In this document: positions 13,885 through 24,689 of the stretch, piece after piece
Numbering within the stretch: the stretch's first letter is position 1
Layout: each line of letters begins with the position of its first letter
Source: Megalobrama amblycephala
Lineage: Eukaryota; Chordata; Actinopteri; Cypriniformes; Xenocyprididae
Length of the DNA stretch: 64,000 bases
Direction of reading: 5' to 3'
Assembly: GCF_018812025.1 (NCBI RefSeq)
Contig: NC_063052.1
Location: 22,015,968 to 22,079,967, forward strand
Position numbers and translations under genes: made by a program
The notes under the pieces: model-generated
Told to the model about the DNA's origin: nothing
Database searches by the model: none
What the model saw: the letters and a program-made list of their open reading frames with translations, nothing else

Positions 13885-14740
13885 TCCTCGGTGTAACACC
13901 TTGTCCAGGTTCAACCAGTTAATAACTTTTCAGATCACTGACTGGACAAGTTAGGCTGGTTGACTGAATCAGTTGTTTCAATCAAAAGTAGAAATGCACA
14001 AAAAACTGAGTTTGGCAGTTGAACGAACGCCTCGCGCCGTGATATATATATATAGTATATGGAAGTTTATGAGCATTTAAAATTCGCATTCAAAGTCCCA
14101 ATGCGTTCTCATTAGAAAACTGAAGTGAATTGACGTCCTTTACGGTCCGCTCAAGTGAGAAAGATGCCAGAGATGTACTTCATCCTCTTCAAACACTCTG
14201 ACTCCTTTTAAATAATATAGTGATAGTTGTTTCGCGTTCAATGAACCTTCCGTGGGATCGCCGCTCATTTGTTGACGTATGTCATCGCATTTGACTGGTG
14301 CTCCTCGCGCCCAGGACAGAAATATTCCCCGAAAAACCGAATGAGTTGAATTAAACGGGCGTCCATGGAGGCAGAGATACAATTCAATCCCACACAGTCG
14401 AAAGGAAACTGCGAGTAAACTATAATATCAGACTAAATCGAATCGAGAGTGCTGGAAAAAACTCCGTGTGCAAATAAAAAGATGGTTCCCCTCTTCAGAA
14501 TATAATAAACAATTAAACATGAGCTATGACGGTTAAGACTGATGGCTGTTATTATTCCTCTGCCCTCTTTGTTGCTCTCTCTCTTTCTCGTTATTTTTGT
14601 AGCTAACCTCCGCAACCTCTTTCTTTCTCTCTTTCTCTCTCTCTTTCTTTCTTCGGGCACTCGGTAAAGCGAGCGCTCGGTATCGTAGCGAGAGTCAGCT
14701 GGAACGTACACGGGCAGCGCTCGTGACATCAACTCTCACG
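13885..14740 (-). other. dbp: dbp 5' untranslated region (probable)
   Basis: Sequence upstream of the dbp start codon, with several short reading frames but no second plausible start in frame. It contains a short TA run (14042-14054) and a CT-rich block (14575-14655). A long single-exon 5' UTR starting near 14.74 kb would link it to the GC box there, but an unseen first intron is possible. Confidence 0.4.
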
Positions 14741-14840
14741 GGGGAACGGCACTGAGGGGCGGGGCTATTCATTATTCATTATACACACCTCCTCGATTAA
14801 CGCCCACAATATCATAAACGAGCCGTTTTGGCCAATAGGA
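14741..14840 (-). promoter_or_regulatory. dbp: Candidate dbp promoter
   Basis: This stretch holds a GC box (GGGGCGGGGC, 14756-14765), a TATA-like stretch on the minus strand (TGTATAATGAATAAT, about 14771-14786) and a CCAAT motif (14832-14836), within a locally GC/CpG-richer stretch running to 14.8 kb. These are typical core-promoter elements in an order compatible with minus-strand transcription into dbp. The start site is not determined. Confidence 0.45.
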
Positions 14841-16900
14841 TGGGTCGTTATTTACATATTAATGTCAGACCACCCCTGTTTTTCACTAACCTCTTCTGTG
14901 CCGTTACATTTTTATAGATCGAACTATTTGAACGGGAGGCTACATACATTCACGCAGAAGGACAAAGGACAAGGCTCGATATAATACATCTAGCCTACGG
15001 GTCAATTACAAAAAAATCTTGTTTTAAAAAAGAATAATCTTAATTTAATCTTTTTAATGATCTTAAAAATGACTTAATTCGGAAATTGAATTGACATATT
15101 ATTCATAGAAAAGTTGTATTCGATGCGTGTATTTTATATACGCTAAAAAAAGTTGCCTTAGCAAGATAATGGCCGCAATAAACAGTAGCAGACGCTATAT
15201 TGTTTGTGAGAATGTGCCTGCGAATGTAAACAGATATGACAAAAATCAAAGAAGCTGGGACACTAAAGATATTTGCAACTATTTGAATTGCAATAACAGT
15301 AGTCTAGTCCATATGACTCTCAGTAGCACTGCAATTTCTAGACATCATCATATTCATTCATTCTCTCATTTGTTTCTAATTGCATAGGTCAGAATAAGCC
15401 AAAAACGTGAGCATATCGGCTTGGCCGACACAAATGTTTTTCCACAGTACCTTAAGGCCAGCACTAGACCTCGTAGCGAGCACATGGCTCAGGCACGCGC
15501 GATCGCTACCTACCGGCGGCCTCTCCTTCACGCGATTGGCTTAAAGTAGGTCAGTATCTGCCCTTCGCGAGATTCAATTGGACAAAACTAGGTCAGTCGC
15601 TCCTCCCAGAGTTTTCCCCATGCTAGTGCCGCGTGAGATGAGAGTACAACAACATGCAAAGACGACTTGGTGAGATCTTTGTGGATTAGTGCCGGCAACT
15701 CTTGTCAGATGCAGAGATCAAATGGAATCTGCCTTTGCGTGTTTAAAAATGAAAACAAATTCGCGGAAGGTTCCATCCACAGGGATTGTTATGCATACTT
15801 ATACAGACAGACTTTATTTTTGGTCTACACAACTGATGCATAATTCAAAGGATGAAATTATGATAATATACTTTTGAAATAACATTTAAAACATTTGATC
15901 CTCATTAAGCTGTATGCAGAGAAGGGCAAGAATCAATGCACTATAAATAACTTTTTATGTATATGAAACCAGTTTGAGCCAATAAAAATGATTTTATTTA
16001 TATAATAAAATATGAATATTTTGTACAAATTCATGCATAATTGTTTTACCTTCAACTGCATAGTAAACAAGCTTGTAACTTAGGCCTAAATGACAAACAT
16101 GCAAGGCTCCTATACCTTTTGACCAGTGAATTTCCATGGCTTTACGATTCACGATTTGCATGGCCATGGAAAACAAAGAAATATCAGAGAATTTTGAAAT
16201 TGTGATTATTAGTGCTGTTGAAGTCAACCTAAATTTTTTTAAAAGCTTGGCAATTTCTGTAGTGTATATAACTCAAAAGCTCAAAAATGTCACTGGCTAG
16301 AAATTACTCCTAATGAGTGGATTTGAATAGGTCCTTTTCCAGTTATCACAAACTGAAAAGATTATGGAAACAAATTGGAGTTTAAAAAAAACAGAGATTG
16401 GGGTGGATTTCTATTAATATGGCTGGTACCAATGTTTAAAATTAAGTTATTTAAATTACTTAGTACTTCACGTTGGCTAACAAGGAAGTTTTAATTTAAG
16501 CACTCACAAGGACCAATACCTAAATGGTGAAATACTAAGCAACTTAGTTTTCTAGAAAAACTAATTTTCATTATATATTTTTTATAAACTGTTCAGGGCA
16601 GTAAATCACAACTTTGCCTGAAACTTCACAGATAAATCCAGGTCCTGTTTGAAAACTGTATATGGATTTCACTTTTAAGTTCTAAAACAAGACATGAGAA
16701 TACAAAGACAGTAAATTTAAATCTGAAAATTCCTAATCCTTGTTCACAAAACAGTAGTACAAAGTAACAGAAGTTGAAACAAATGAACAATATGTATAGT
16801 CCTGACAGGAAAAAAAAAAAACAATCAGTGGTATTGTGCATGATTGTGTTCAACAGTCTGCACTGTACAAGCCTTGGAAGGCAAATCAAGTTGATTTGAT
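14841..16900. other. Intergenic between dbp and the zinc-finger gene
   Basis: No supported exon. It is mostly AT-rich except for a CpG-rich block at about 15440-15640 (see findings). The right part may run into the 3' UTR of the zinc-finger gene, whose end I cannot place. Confidence 0.45.
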
Positions 16901-18644
16901 TTCTGAGACCACAGCTACACAGAGAACATTACTGCCACCTAGAGGACAGTTTGCAACTTGCAGTTCCATGTGAAATGATGTCCTGTATTGAACTCATTAA
17001 ACTTTAGCTTGGAGACACTGAGAGAAGAAACTAAGTGAACAGACGGTTGTGTTCCTCTAACACACCAAACTAAAGTACCCTTAAGGGCATTCTTCCCTCC
17101 ACCTCTAATAGTGTGTGGCACTGCATAGGGCATGTGCCAACACATGTGAGCTGTAAACAGCACCATCCAGAAGAACACGCCACCATGGCACCAGGTGCGT
17201 AACACCTGGTCATATTCTTTCATTTGATGTTTATAAATCATTTAACCTACATGCCATAAATATCCAATTAATCCAATCTGCTCACCGCCATGAAGAGGCA
17301 GAGCTCGGCTTCTCCAAAAACATTCAAAAGCACATACAACATACTCGAACAAAAACTGTACATTTTCTATCTTTTTATTTGCATTCTGAGAAACTCAACA
17401 TTTCTGTTGACTCAGAAAAAGAAAACAGTTGTTTAGTATTTATATTTTGTATTTTAGTTTACTGAGAGGAAAACATTGGGACAGTAGAGCTAAGTAAAGT
17501 ATTGAGAATGAATACAATAGTGTTGGGAAAGCTGGGCTAAACTGTGGTTTGGGTTAAACAGATCAAAGGGGCAGGGAACAAAATAAATCACACCGACACA
17601 TATATTCCCCACATCTTACAATGACAGACCCTGCCACATACCCACCCACCCCTAAAATAGTAAAAATGATTAAAAAAAAAAAAAAAAAAATTATACTTTG
17701 AATAATAAAAAAGAAAGAACACAACTGTTACATAATAAAATATAATACGCATTGTACAGTACAGATTGGCTATTCCTCTCACCCACTTGCCAATCTCGCA
17801 ACCAAAAACATTAACACTTGCCATAGAAACACCTGCAAAGGTTTCTTTACATATTTCTTAAAAAAAAAAAACAGATGACATTAAACACAGGAACATGGCA
17901 TTAGCAACACCATTCTGTCCCCTTCGCATCAGCTCTGCAGAATATTTTGCACATTTTGACAGTTTCACTGCAGTGAGTCCTCTTTGAGACACTGTTGAAT
18001 TCAACATGGAGTGTCATAATTGAAGTTGTTCATAGGGAATACACGTTCTTGATCCTTTTCCCAAAACCAGTAACTTTCAGTTCCAGATCAAACATTTGCA
18101 TTTTAACATGAAGACAGCAAAAGGGGGGGAAACAAAACGCAACACCACAATTGAACAAAAAAGCTACGTATATTTGAGAGTAAACAAAGGCTATACCGTT
18201 AAGCTCTGAGTACTGGGGGGAAACTAGAGAATAGATTGTTACGGTTCAAATTAGTTCACTTTCACTGGTATGCATCCATCATTGCAGCACAAATAAAGTT
18301 ACGAAAATACATAATGAATGCATTTTTAGAGGATAGAGATGCTACCATTACAACAAAGGTGCTACCAAAAACAGTTCCATAATCTAGAATATTCTTCCCC
18401 TTTGGAGAAACCGTGTTAGAGATCCATGTCTATAATGGATGGTTCTTTAGGTACAGGCTTGTTTTCACATCAACTGAGTCTTTTATTTTTAAGAGGCACT
18501 CCCTTGGTTATAGTCTGACCACATGTTTAAGGAGTTAATGTGTGGCAATTTCCATCAAAGTCCTCTATGTCTATTGTCATGTGATCCTTGCCTCGAAAAC
18601 ATCAGTTTTTAAGGCCTTAAGGCCTTTTATAGATGTCAGTTTAT
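16901..18644 (-). other. Probable 3' UTR of the zinc-finger gene
   Basis: Sequence after the stop codon at 18645-18647 with no other exon. It contains poly(A) tracts on the plus strand (about 17670-17690, 17861-17871) and TTTATT motifs (AATAAA on the minus strand, for example near 17374 and 18482) that could serve as polyadenylation signals. Extent inferred from position only. Confidence 0.4.
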
Positions 18645-21600
18645 TTAGTGCCTGTACCCTGTCACAACTGTTGATCTTTCAATCTGGTCCTCTGTCTTCT
18701 GAACATTAGTCCCCTTTATTGACATTCTGATTCCTCTACTGACACGCCGACAAGCAAATTTGTGGCGCTGCAGGAGGGTGCCATTCCAGAATCTAGAGGG
18801 ACATCGAGAGCAAGAGAACGCCCCTTGAGACAGGTGGTGGGCTCGATGACGGAGAGCTGTCAGTAGCCTTCGAGAACGTTTTCCACAGACTATGCAGCGC
18901 AGTCGAGTCTGACGGCCATGTTTTCTTGGAGGATGCCTGGTTACACGGTGCACTGAAAGAATTATGCGGCTTGAAAAAGTGGTAAAGGGACAGACAGGGC
19001 AAGAATATGACTTTAAGGGGACGATGAGAGACTGAAGGCCTCTAAACCTTAACCGTCCTGCACGCCATGTGCCTCCACCTACATTTAAACCAAGCCCTCC
19101 TCCAGTAAACTTGGCCCATTTCAGCTGAGCTATCCACTTCTTTCTCTTTAGCTGCTGCTGAAGCCTGCATTTCTTCCGTTTTAAATACATACGCCTCCTG
19201 GCAATTTCGTAAGCACTGAATCCAGTCATCAACTGCATGCCACTAGCCAGTTTATATTTTTTCTTTTTTTTTTTCTTCTTCCTCTGGGTGGCATCATCCT
19301 GGGCATGAGGGCTTGGCTGTGGATGCTGAGACTGCATTGAAAAAAGGTGCTGTTGCTGGTGGTGTTGAGAGTGCTGGGGTGGCGAAATGTGGATATGAGG
19401 TGGAGTGGAATGAAGGGTATTACCTGGAACCCCTGAATAAATTAGCTGTTTCCCACTGATTGGCTGTTGAAGCTGGAGGGGACCCATAGTGGGGTTTGAG
19501 TAGTGCAGATGTTGGGGGTGTGAAGTGACATTTGAACTGTGATGTCCTGACTCTGGAGTGTAGAAGAGAGGTGAATAACCAGCAGGCTGAGGATGCTGTG
19601 TGTGAGCTATGGTTGAATGGGGCTGTTGTACTCCATGACTTCCACTTTCAGGTGTTATATGAAGGAGTGCATTGGTTGCAGCCTCGCTCTCAGAGACAGA
19701 TGGGGCAGTTCCAATAGATTCACTTCCTGTTGGTTGCGTTGTTGGCCCAGTACGAGTCAAACCATGTTGAGATAATCTATGTCTGGTCAGGCTGTTGGAG
19801 TAAGAAAACGCCTTACCGCACACTTCACATGAAAACAGTTTCTCCCCACCGTGTTCATGAATGGCTTGGTGATGGGCAGTCAGGTGGAAGTGATGGCGGA
19901 AAGATTTCCAGCAAATCTCACATGTATATAGCTTAGGAGGGGGTTGGTTGCTTGTGCTAGCATTAGATCCTTGAACTTTATCCTGAGAATAGGAGTAATA
20001 AGCGCCAGGGTTGGTTTGATTAGATTGATTGGTTTGATCAGGTTGATCTTGATTAGTGGGTCCCCCTTGATTTGCAGCAGATTTGGTTTTACTCCGCCTC
20101 GGCTTGAAATCTCCCCGTAGATGCAGTTTTTCATGCCTTTTCAAACTCTGTGCATATCCAAAATCTTTTCCACAAAGGGTACATTTGTAGTTCTTCTCCC
20201 CCGAGTGAACAGTCTGATGTTTGGTAAGATGAAACGGCTCTCGGAAGTCTTTACCACAAATGTCACAATGAAATGGCTTTTCCCCTGTATGCACACGTTC
20301 ATGCCGTCGTAAGGTCTCACGTCTGCTAAAGCCCCGCCCACAAACAGTGCATAAATAAGGCCTTTCGGAACCATCTCCAGCAGCACCACTCGGATTATTT
20401 CTCCGACGTTTCACTCCTTCTCCTGGAGCCCCACCAGGTCTCGGCTCTCTTTTCTGTCTGGGCTTCCGTGGCCGCTTGGGTTTGGCATTAGGATTGTTGG
20501 CATTCTGTGAATTAGGCTGCTGTTGGGTGGGGTGAGATAAAGGTATCATTGAACCACTCAGGCATTCTTCATTCCCACCATTTCCTGTAGATGTAGATGA
20601 AGAGGCACCCATAGACCCGAAGCCAAGCCCTCCTAACAGACCTCCAATAATGTCTCTCCGTTCCTCTCGTCCCCCAGTACTGTTCATTTCAGCAGGCAAG
20701 ACAGAGGCAGCAGCAGCTGCAGCAATGGCAGACATGGCACTACTGGTGACTTCATCTTCAGAGTCATCCAAAAGAGAGGAGAGAGGAAGATGAGATTGCT
20801 GTTGGTGATGGTGCTGCTGATTTTGAGGGTGTGGATGAAGTGTTGGGGCTAAAGGAGCTTTTCTGAGAGCCGGACTTGACATGCTGTTACTACAGGAGTC
20901 TCCAGAGTAGGATGATGGGTTGCCCTGTTGACGACGGTAGTCATCAACCCTGTATGACGTTTGGTAAGGATCTCTTGAATACTCAGGATTATACTTTTCT
21001 TCAGTTTTGCCCACAGGATTTTGATTAGCACTTCTTCCCTGTGAATATAGACTGTCACAAGACATCCCTGCTGTGCTATCCTCATTCTTGCAAAATACTA
21101 ATTCTTTTGTGTCAGTCATTTGTCCAGCTGAAAAATCACTTTCAACTTTGCCCTCCACTGAACTAATTGAGCTACCATCACTACTTCTAGATCTCCTCCC
21201 TGGCTTGCCACAGTCACCTGATGCAGCATGGTTAAGCAAAGAAGTGCTCTCTCTAAAGCAGCGGCCACAAGCAGGGCAGCGGTAGGGCTTCTCTTCGTGA
21301 ATTTTCTCATGTCGAGTGAGAGACTCTCTACGGTTGAACGAACGCTCGCAGACAGAGCAGGCATATGGACGAGCTCCAGAGTGGATGACGCCATGCTGAA
21401 GCAGGTGTCCTCTCTTTTTGAACCCCTTTCCACATTCATTGCAACAGTATGATTTATCTGGACTTGAGCAAGCGGAAGACATGGGGTCTGGATTCTCATG
21501 CTGGTGATGAGCATTTTGAGAAATTCCATCTTGTGTTGAGTGGGGGAGATCTGACTGGTGCTGATGACTTGGGTTTGTGTTTGTGCTGCTGTTGGGACCA

Positions 21601-23192
21601 CTACCATCTTCTTCATGGCAGCGTATGTGTCGACGAAGGCTTGGGAGGTGGGAAAAAGACTTGCCGCACTCTCCGCAATGAAAGAGAGGTTCTTGTTCTG
21701 GCTGTGTGATATTGGGAGTCATTGATTGCTGGTTTTCAGGTTTGGGGTTTTGAGAGATATTTGATACCAGCACAGAAGCAGAGTTTGAAGATGGGGCAGA
21801 GGAAGAAGAGGAGGAGACAGTTGAAGAAGAGGAGGACGGTGTTGACGAGGAGAGGATGGAGGAGGGGTCACCACCAAGACCCCTCATACCAACCCCTCCA
21901 CCTCCTCCCACAAGGCCAGAGGACCCATCATGACCATGTGCCCCAGAGCTGCCATGGCAGTTAGCACTGCTTGTACTGCTGCTACTGTTACCATCTGTCT
22001 TCCTCTGGGGCAGGTAGCCAGCCATGGCTTTCTTTCTCCTGCTGCCACTACCTCCACTTCCTCCAGCCCCAGATCCACTATCACCTTTACCATCATCTTT
22101 TGGTACGGAGAGATGGAGTGGGAGTGGCAAAGGCAGGCCTGCTTCTTGTTGCATTAGAGAAGCCAGCTGATTAGACGAAAGAACAGGAATACCTTGGAAA
22201 TCAAAACCACCAAGTGGTGATGGTTGGGGGGCAGGGTGTAGAGGGTGGTGTGGATGGGCATGGCTGTGAGGGTGGGACAACGCATGAGGTGGCAGCTGCT
22301 GCTGCTGTTGTTGGGGCTGGGGGGTTGGATGGCCATGGGTGTGGGAAGGATGAAGGGCTGGAGGAGGAGCAAGACCTGTATTCGAATCTGCAAGACCAAG
22401 ATGATTATGGGGACCCTGCTGAACTAGAAACTGTTCTAAACTGGCATTTGTGGGCACTCCAGAAAACAGGTATTGGTTTGCAGCGAGCATGCAACTAAAC
22501 TGCTGGTGTAAACTTCTTGCATCAGACTGGGCTCCGACTAATCCAGCCACTGAGCTGCTACTGCTGGGGGGATTATTTGAAGTGGTGGTTGAACTCGAAG
22601 GGGAGGGTGATGACGAGGATGGTCCAGGAGATGGCTGAGGAACAGAGAGGCCAGGGTGCAAGGGTGGTGGTGGTGGCGCAGATGTTACAACTCCTCCAAT
22701 TACCCCAGATCCTCCTCCAGTACTACTTCCTGCAAAATCGAAACGCCCCATTCCTGAGTGAAGCTGCTCCTGGGCTAGCGCAGCCTCAGCAGGGTGAAAT
22801 GTGCGTAGGAACTGTGGATAGCCAGAGGCAGAACTGCCACTCCCACTGCTGCTGCTCATCTTGCTTGATTTACGTGTGCTTTGTGAGGATGATGACTGAG
22901 TTTGTTGGGGAAGAGGTGGAGGGGGTGCACTCATTTTGGCAAATAAGGATGAAGAATCCGCAAATGCATTACTTCTAGATCCTTGAAGGGAACCAAGGCC
23001 AAGCCCAGACAGGAGGCCACCAGACGCCTCACTCTGTTGTTGTTGCTGCTGTTGAAGCTGCTGCTGGTGCTGAAGTTGGACCTGTTGTTGGTGCTGCAGT
23101 TGTCTTTCCAGCCCCAGTCCTTTGAACTGGTGAGCCTGGTGTCCACTGAGCATTTCTAAAATGTCCATAGGGTACTTTCCAAACTGAAACAT
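18645..23192 (-). CDS. znf865: Large C2H2 zinc-finger protein, probable ZNF865
   Basis: One uninterrupted frame of 1515 codons. The N-terminus (MFQFGKYPMDILEMLSGHQ) is followed by long Q-, H-, P-, S- and G-rich low-complexity stretches to about residue 500. C2H2 fingers come in groups: about 505-528 (CGECGKSF), 581-660 (three, then a finger ending H-x5-C in place of H-x3-H), 945-1022 (three with TGEKPF-type linkers), 1089-1145 (two), and 1395-1485 (three, the last ending H-x4-C). A lysine run (KKKKKKKK, about 1308) begins a basic stretch that may be nuclear-localising. Likely a nuclear DNA-binding regulator. The ZNF865 name rests on the YP.D.LE.L-like N-terminus, as I recall the family, and on proximity to shisa7; the gene call is firmer than the name. 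The frame stays open upstream of this ATG to a splice acceptor at about 23277, so a longer N-terminus is not excluded. Confidence 0.85.
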   Translation of the reverse strand: MFQFGKYPMDILEMLSGHQAHQFKGLGLERQLQHQQQVQLQHQQQLQQQQQQQSEASGGLLSGLGLGSLQGSRSNAFADSSSLFAKMSAPPPPLPQQTQSSSSQSTRKSSKMSSSSGSGSSASGYPQFLRTFHPAEAALAQEQLHSGMGRFDFAGSSTGGGSGVIGGVVTSAPPPPPLHPGLSVPQPSPGPSSSSPSPSSSTTTSNNPPSSSSSVAGLVGAQSDARSLHQQFSCMLAANQYLFSGVPTNASLEQFLVQQGPHNHLGLADSNTGLAPPPALHPSHTHGHPTPQPQQQQQQLPPHALSHPHSHAHPHHPLHPAPQPSPLGGFDFQGIPVLSSNQLASLMQQEAGLPLPLPLHLSVPKDDGKGDSGSGAGGSGGSGSRRKKAMAGYLPQRKTDGNSSSSTSSANCHGSSGAHGHDGSSGLVGGGGGVGMRGLGGDPSSILSSSTPSSSSSTVSSSSSSAPSSNSASVLVSNISQNPKPENQQSMTPNITQPEQEPLFHCGECGKSFSHLPSLRRHIRCHEEDGSGPNSSTNTNPSHQHQSDLPHSTQDGISQNAHHQHENPDPMSSACSSPDKSYCCNECGKGFKKRGHLLQHGVIHSGARPYACSVCERSFNRRESLTRHEKIHEEKPYRCPACGRCFRESTSLLNHAASGDCGKPGRRSRSSDGSSISSVEGKVESDFSAGQMTDTKELVFCKNEDSTAGMSCDSLYSQGRSANQNPVGKTEEKYNPEYSRDPYQTSYRVDDYRRQQGNPSSYSGDSCSNSMSSPALRKAPLAPTLHPHPQNQQHHHQQQSHLPLSSLLDDSEDEVTSSAMSAIAAAAAASVLPAEMNSTGGREERRDIIGGLLGGLGFGSMGASSSTSTGNGGNEECLSGSMIPLSHPTQQQPNSQNANNPNAKPKRPRKPRQKREPRPGGAPGEGVKRRRNNPSGAAGDGSERPYLCTVCGRGFSRRETLRRHERVHTGEKPFHCDICGKDFREPFHLTKHQTVHSGEKNYKCTLCGKDFGYAQSLKRHEKLHLRGDFKPRRSKTKSAANQGGPTNQDQPDQTNQSNQTNPGAYYSYSQDKVQGSNASTSNQPPPKLYTCEICWKSFRHHFHLTAHHQAIHEHGGEKLFSCEVCGKAFSYSNSLTRHRLSQHGLTRTGPTTQPTGSESIGTAPSVSESEAATNALLHITPESGSHGVQQPHSTIAHTQHPQPAGYSPLFYTPESGHHSSNVTSHPQHLHYSNPTMGPLQLQQPISGKQLIYSGVPGNTLHSTPPHIHISPPQHSQHHQQQHLFSMQSQHPQPSPHAQDDATQRKKKKKKKKYKLASGMQLMTGFSAYEIARRRMYLKRKKCRLQQQLKRKKWIAQLKWAKFTGGGLGLNVGGGTWRAGRLRFRGLQSLIVPLKSYSCPVCPFTTFSSRIILSVHRVTRHPPRKHGRQTRLRCIVCGKRSRRLLTALRHRAHHLSQGAFSCSRCPSRFWNGTLLQRHKFACRRVSRGIRMSIKGTNVQKTEDQIERSTVVTGYRH

Positions 23193-23277
23193 CTCCCTCT
23201 CACTCTTGAGGGGTGTTTTAAGGATTTCTTTTCCCTGTTCACTTGGTACTGCAGCAAAGTGGACAACGTAATCTAAC
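23193..23277 (-). other. znf865: 5' UTR part of the zinc-finger coding exon
   Basis: On the minus strand a strong acceptor (TTTTTTTCTGCACATCTTTTAG) ends at 23278, so the coding exon probably begins at 23277, 85 bases before the ATG. No in-frame stop lies between. Confidence 0.6.
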
Positions 23278-24689
23278 CTAAAAGATGTGCAGAAAAAAAT
23301 CTGTCACTAGGGCCACTAATAATCAATATAAAGCTTTAAAGTAATCTGCTAGCAGCTCCAGTTTTTAATAAGCAATGTCTGTGTGGGAGTAATTTGTCTG
23401 ATGTTGTGACTGTCCATCCCAAACAGACTTTTGGCTATAGTAGTGGGCCACTACATCTGAGAAAACTCTGGAAGTCTTGGATTAAATAATCTATAAATAA
23501 GAAGGAAAAAAGAAAAAAGTAAAAAAAAAAAAAAAAGTAAAATGTGGTTTACAATATCATGCAATAAACACAGGTCTGCGTTAGTCTTTCAAAAGGCTAT
23601 ATCTACAGTTAAAACAGTAAAAACATATCTACTAATACCATATGAAATTTGTTTCACAAAATGTGTTTATCACTAAAAAGCAAATCCTTTAGTGTTGAAA
23701 GCCATTTAAAAGTGAAGCGATGAGGGAATGTCTGCCTGTCTTGATATTGGTGTATTCCTTTGACAAGTTCTGAATAAAATGGTCCCACTTTGTGATTTCC
23801 TCAGAAAGGTCCTCATTTAAAGAGAAAATTCTGGTGAGCAACTTTTTTTTTCAATCGTTCAAGTCGGAGTGAAAAGGTGAATGGTCAGATAGTCCACAGA
23901 GTGTATTCAACCTCTGTCTTTAACACCTCAGCTGGAAGACCACAAACAGCACAGTGGTATGACCAAGTAGTTCTTCCTCCTCTCTGCCGTGGGCACCCTG
24001 TCAGTCCTTAAAAAAAAAGAGAGAGATCAAAAATAGTAAGAATGTGTTCGATCAAAGGATGATTATTTCAAAACAATATCAAAAGATGTTACAATCGAGA
24101 CATGAGAAGCAATGACTCAAAGTAAAGGCACAACATAACTTTCAAACATAATCCACAAAATGAATAATCCCTTTCTATCAAAAAACAATCCTAAAGATAA
24201 AGATAAAAGGCATATACACAACAAGATAACAAAGACATAAAACAATCATAATAGAAAGAATTTTAGCAAAAAGCAGCATGAGCAATTCTAAGGGTACTTA
24301 AAAAAAAAAAAAAAACGAGGATGTCCAAAGTTACATTGGTACAATAATATTTAAGTTAAAAAATAACTTGCATAAAGAAGCAGATTTTCCTGCTATATTA
24401 AAATTGGTATTGAGTATCATGCAATTTCAGGCGTTTGTCACAAAACTACTTTAAAACAATACTGACAGATTAACCAACCATAAACACCTGTCATTTAAGG
24501 ACTATGACAATTTCTAAACCAAACATTGAGAAATTGGCATTGACTTCCAAGACTATGCTATTTTTATTTTATTTTATTTTTAATTTTTAAAATTAATGAG
24601 GCGATTAATTCTATCTAGGCCTGAGAAAAAAAAATCAAGTCATGTTGCCATATAGCTTTATGATATGTACATGAAAACTAACACATACA

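Noticed and set aside
14433..14732. 99-codon minus-strand frame upstream of dbp as an N-terminal exon
   Set aside because: The arginine/lysine-rich reading comes from a CT microsatellite in the 5' UTR; the conserved DBP start is at 13884 with an in-frame stop before it.
21116..23146. Several frames of 60-166 codons overlapping the zinc-finger gene
   Set aside because: They are out-of-frame shadows of the repetitive 1515-codon frame, without starts or motifs of their own.
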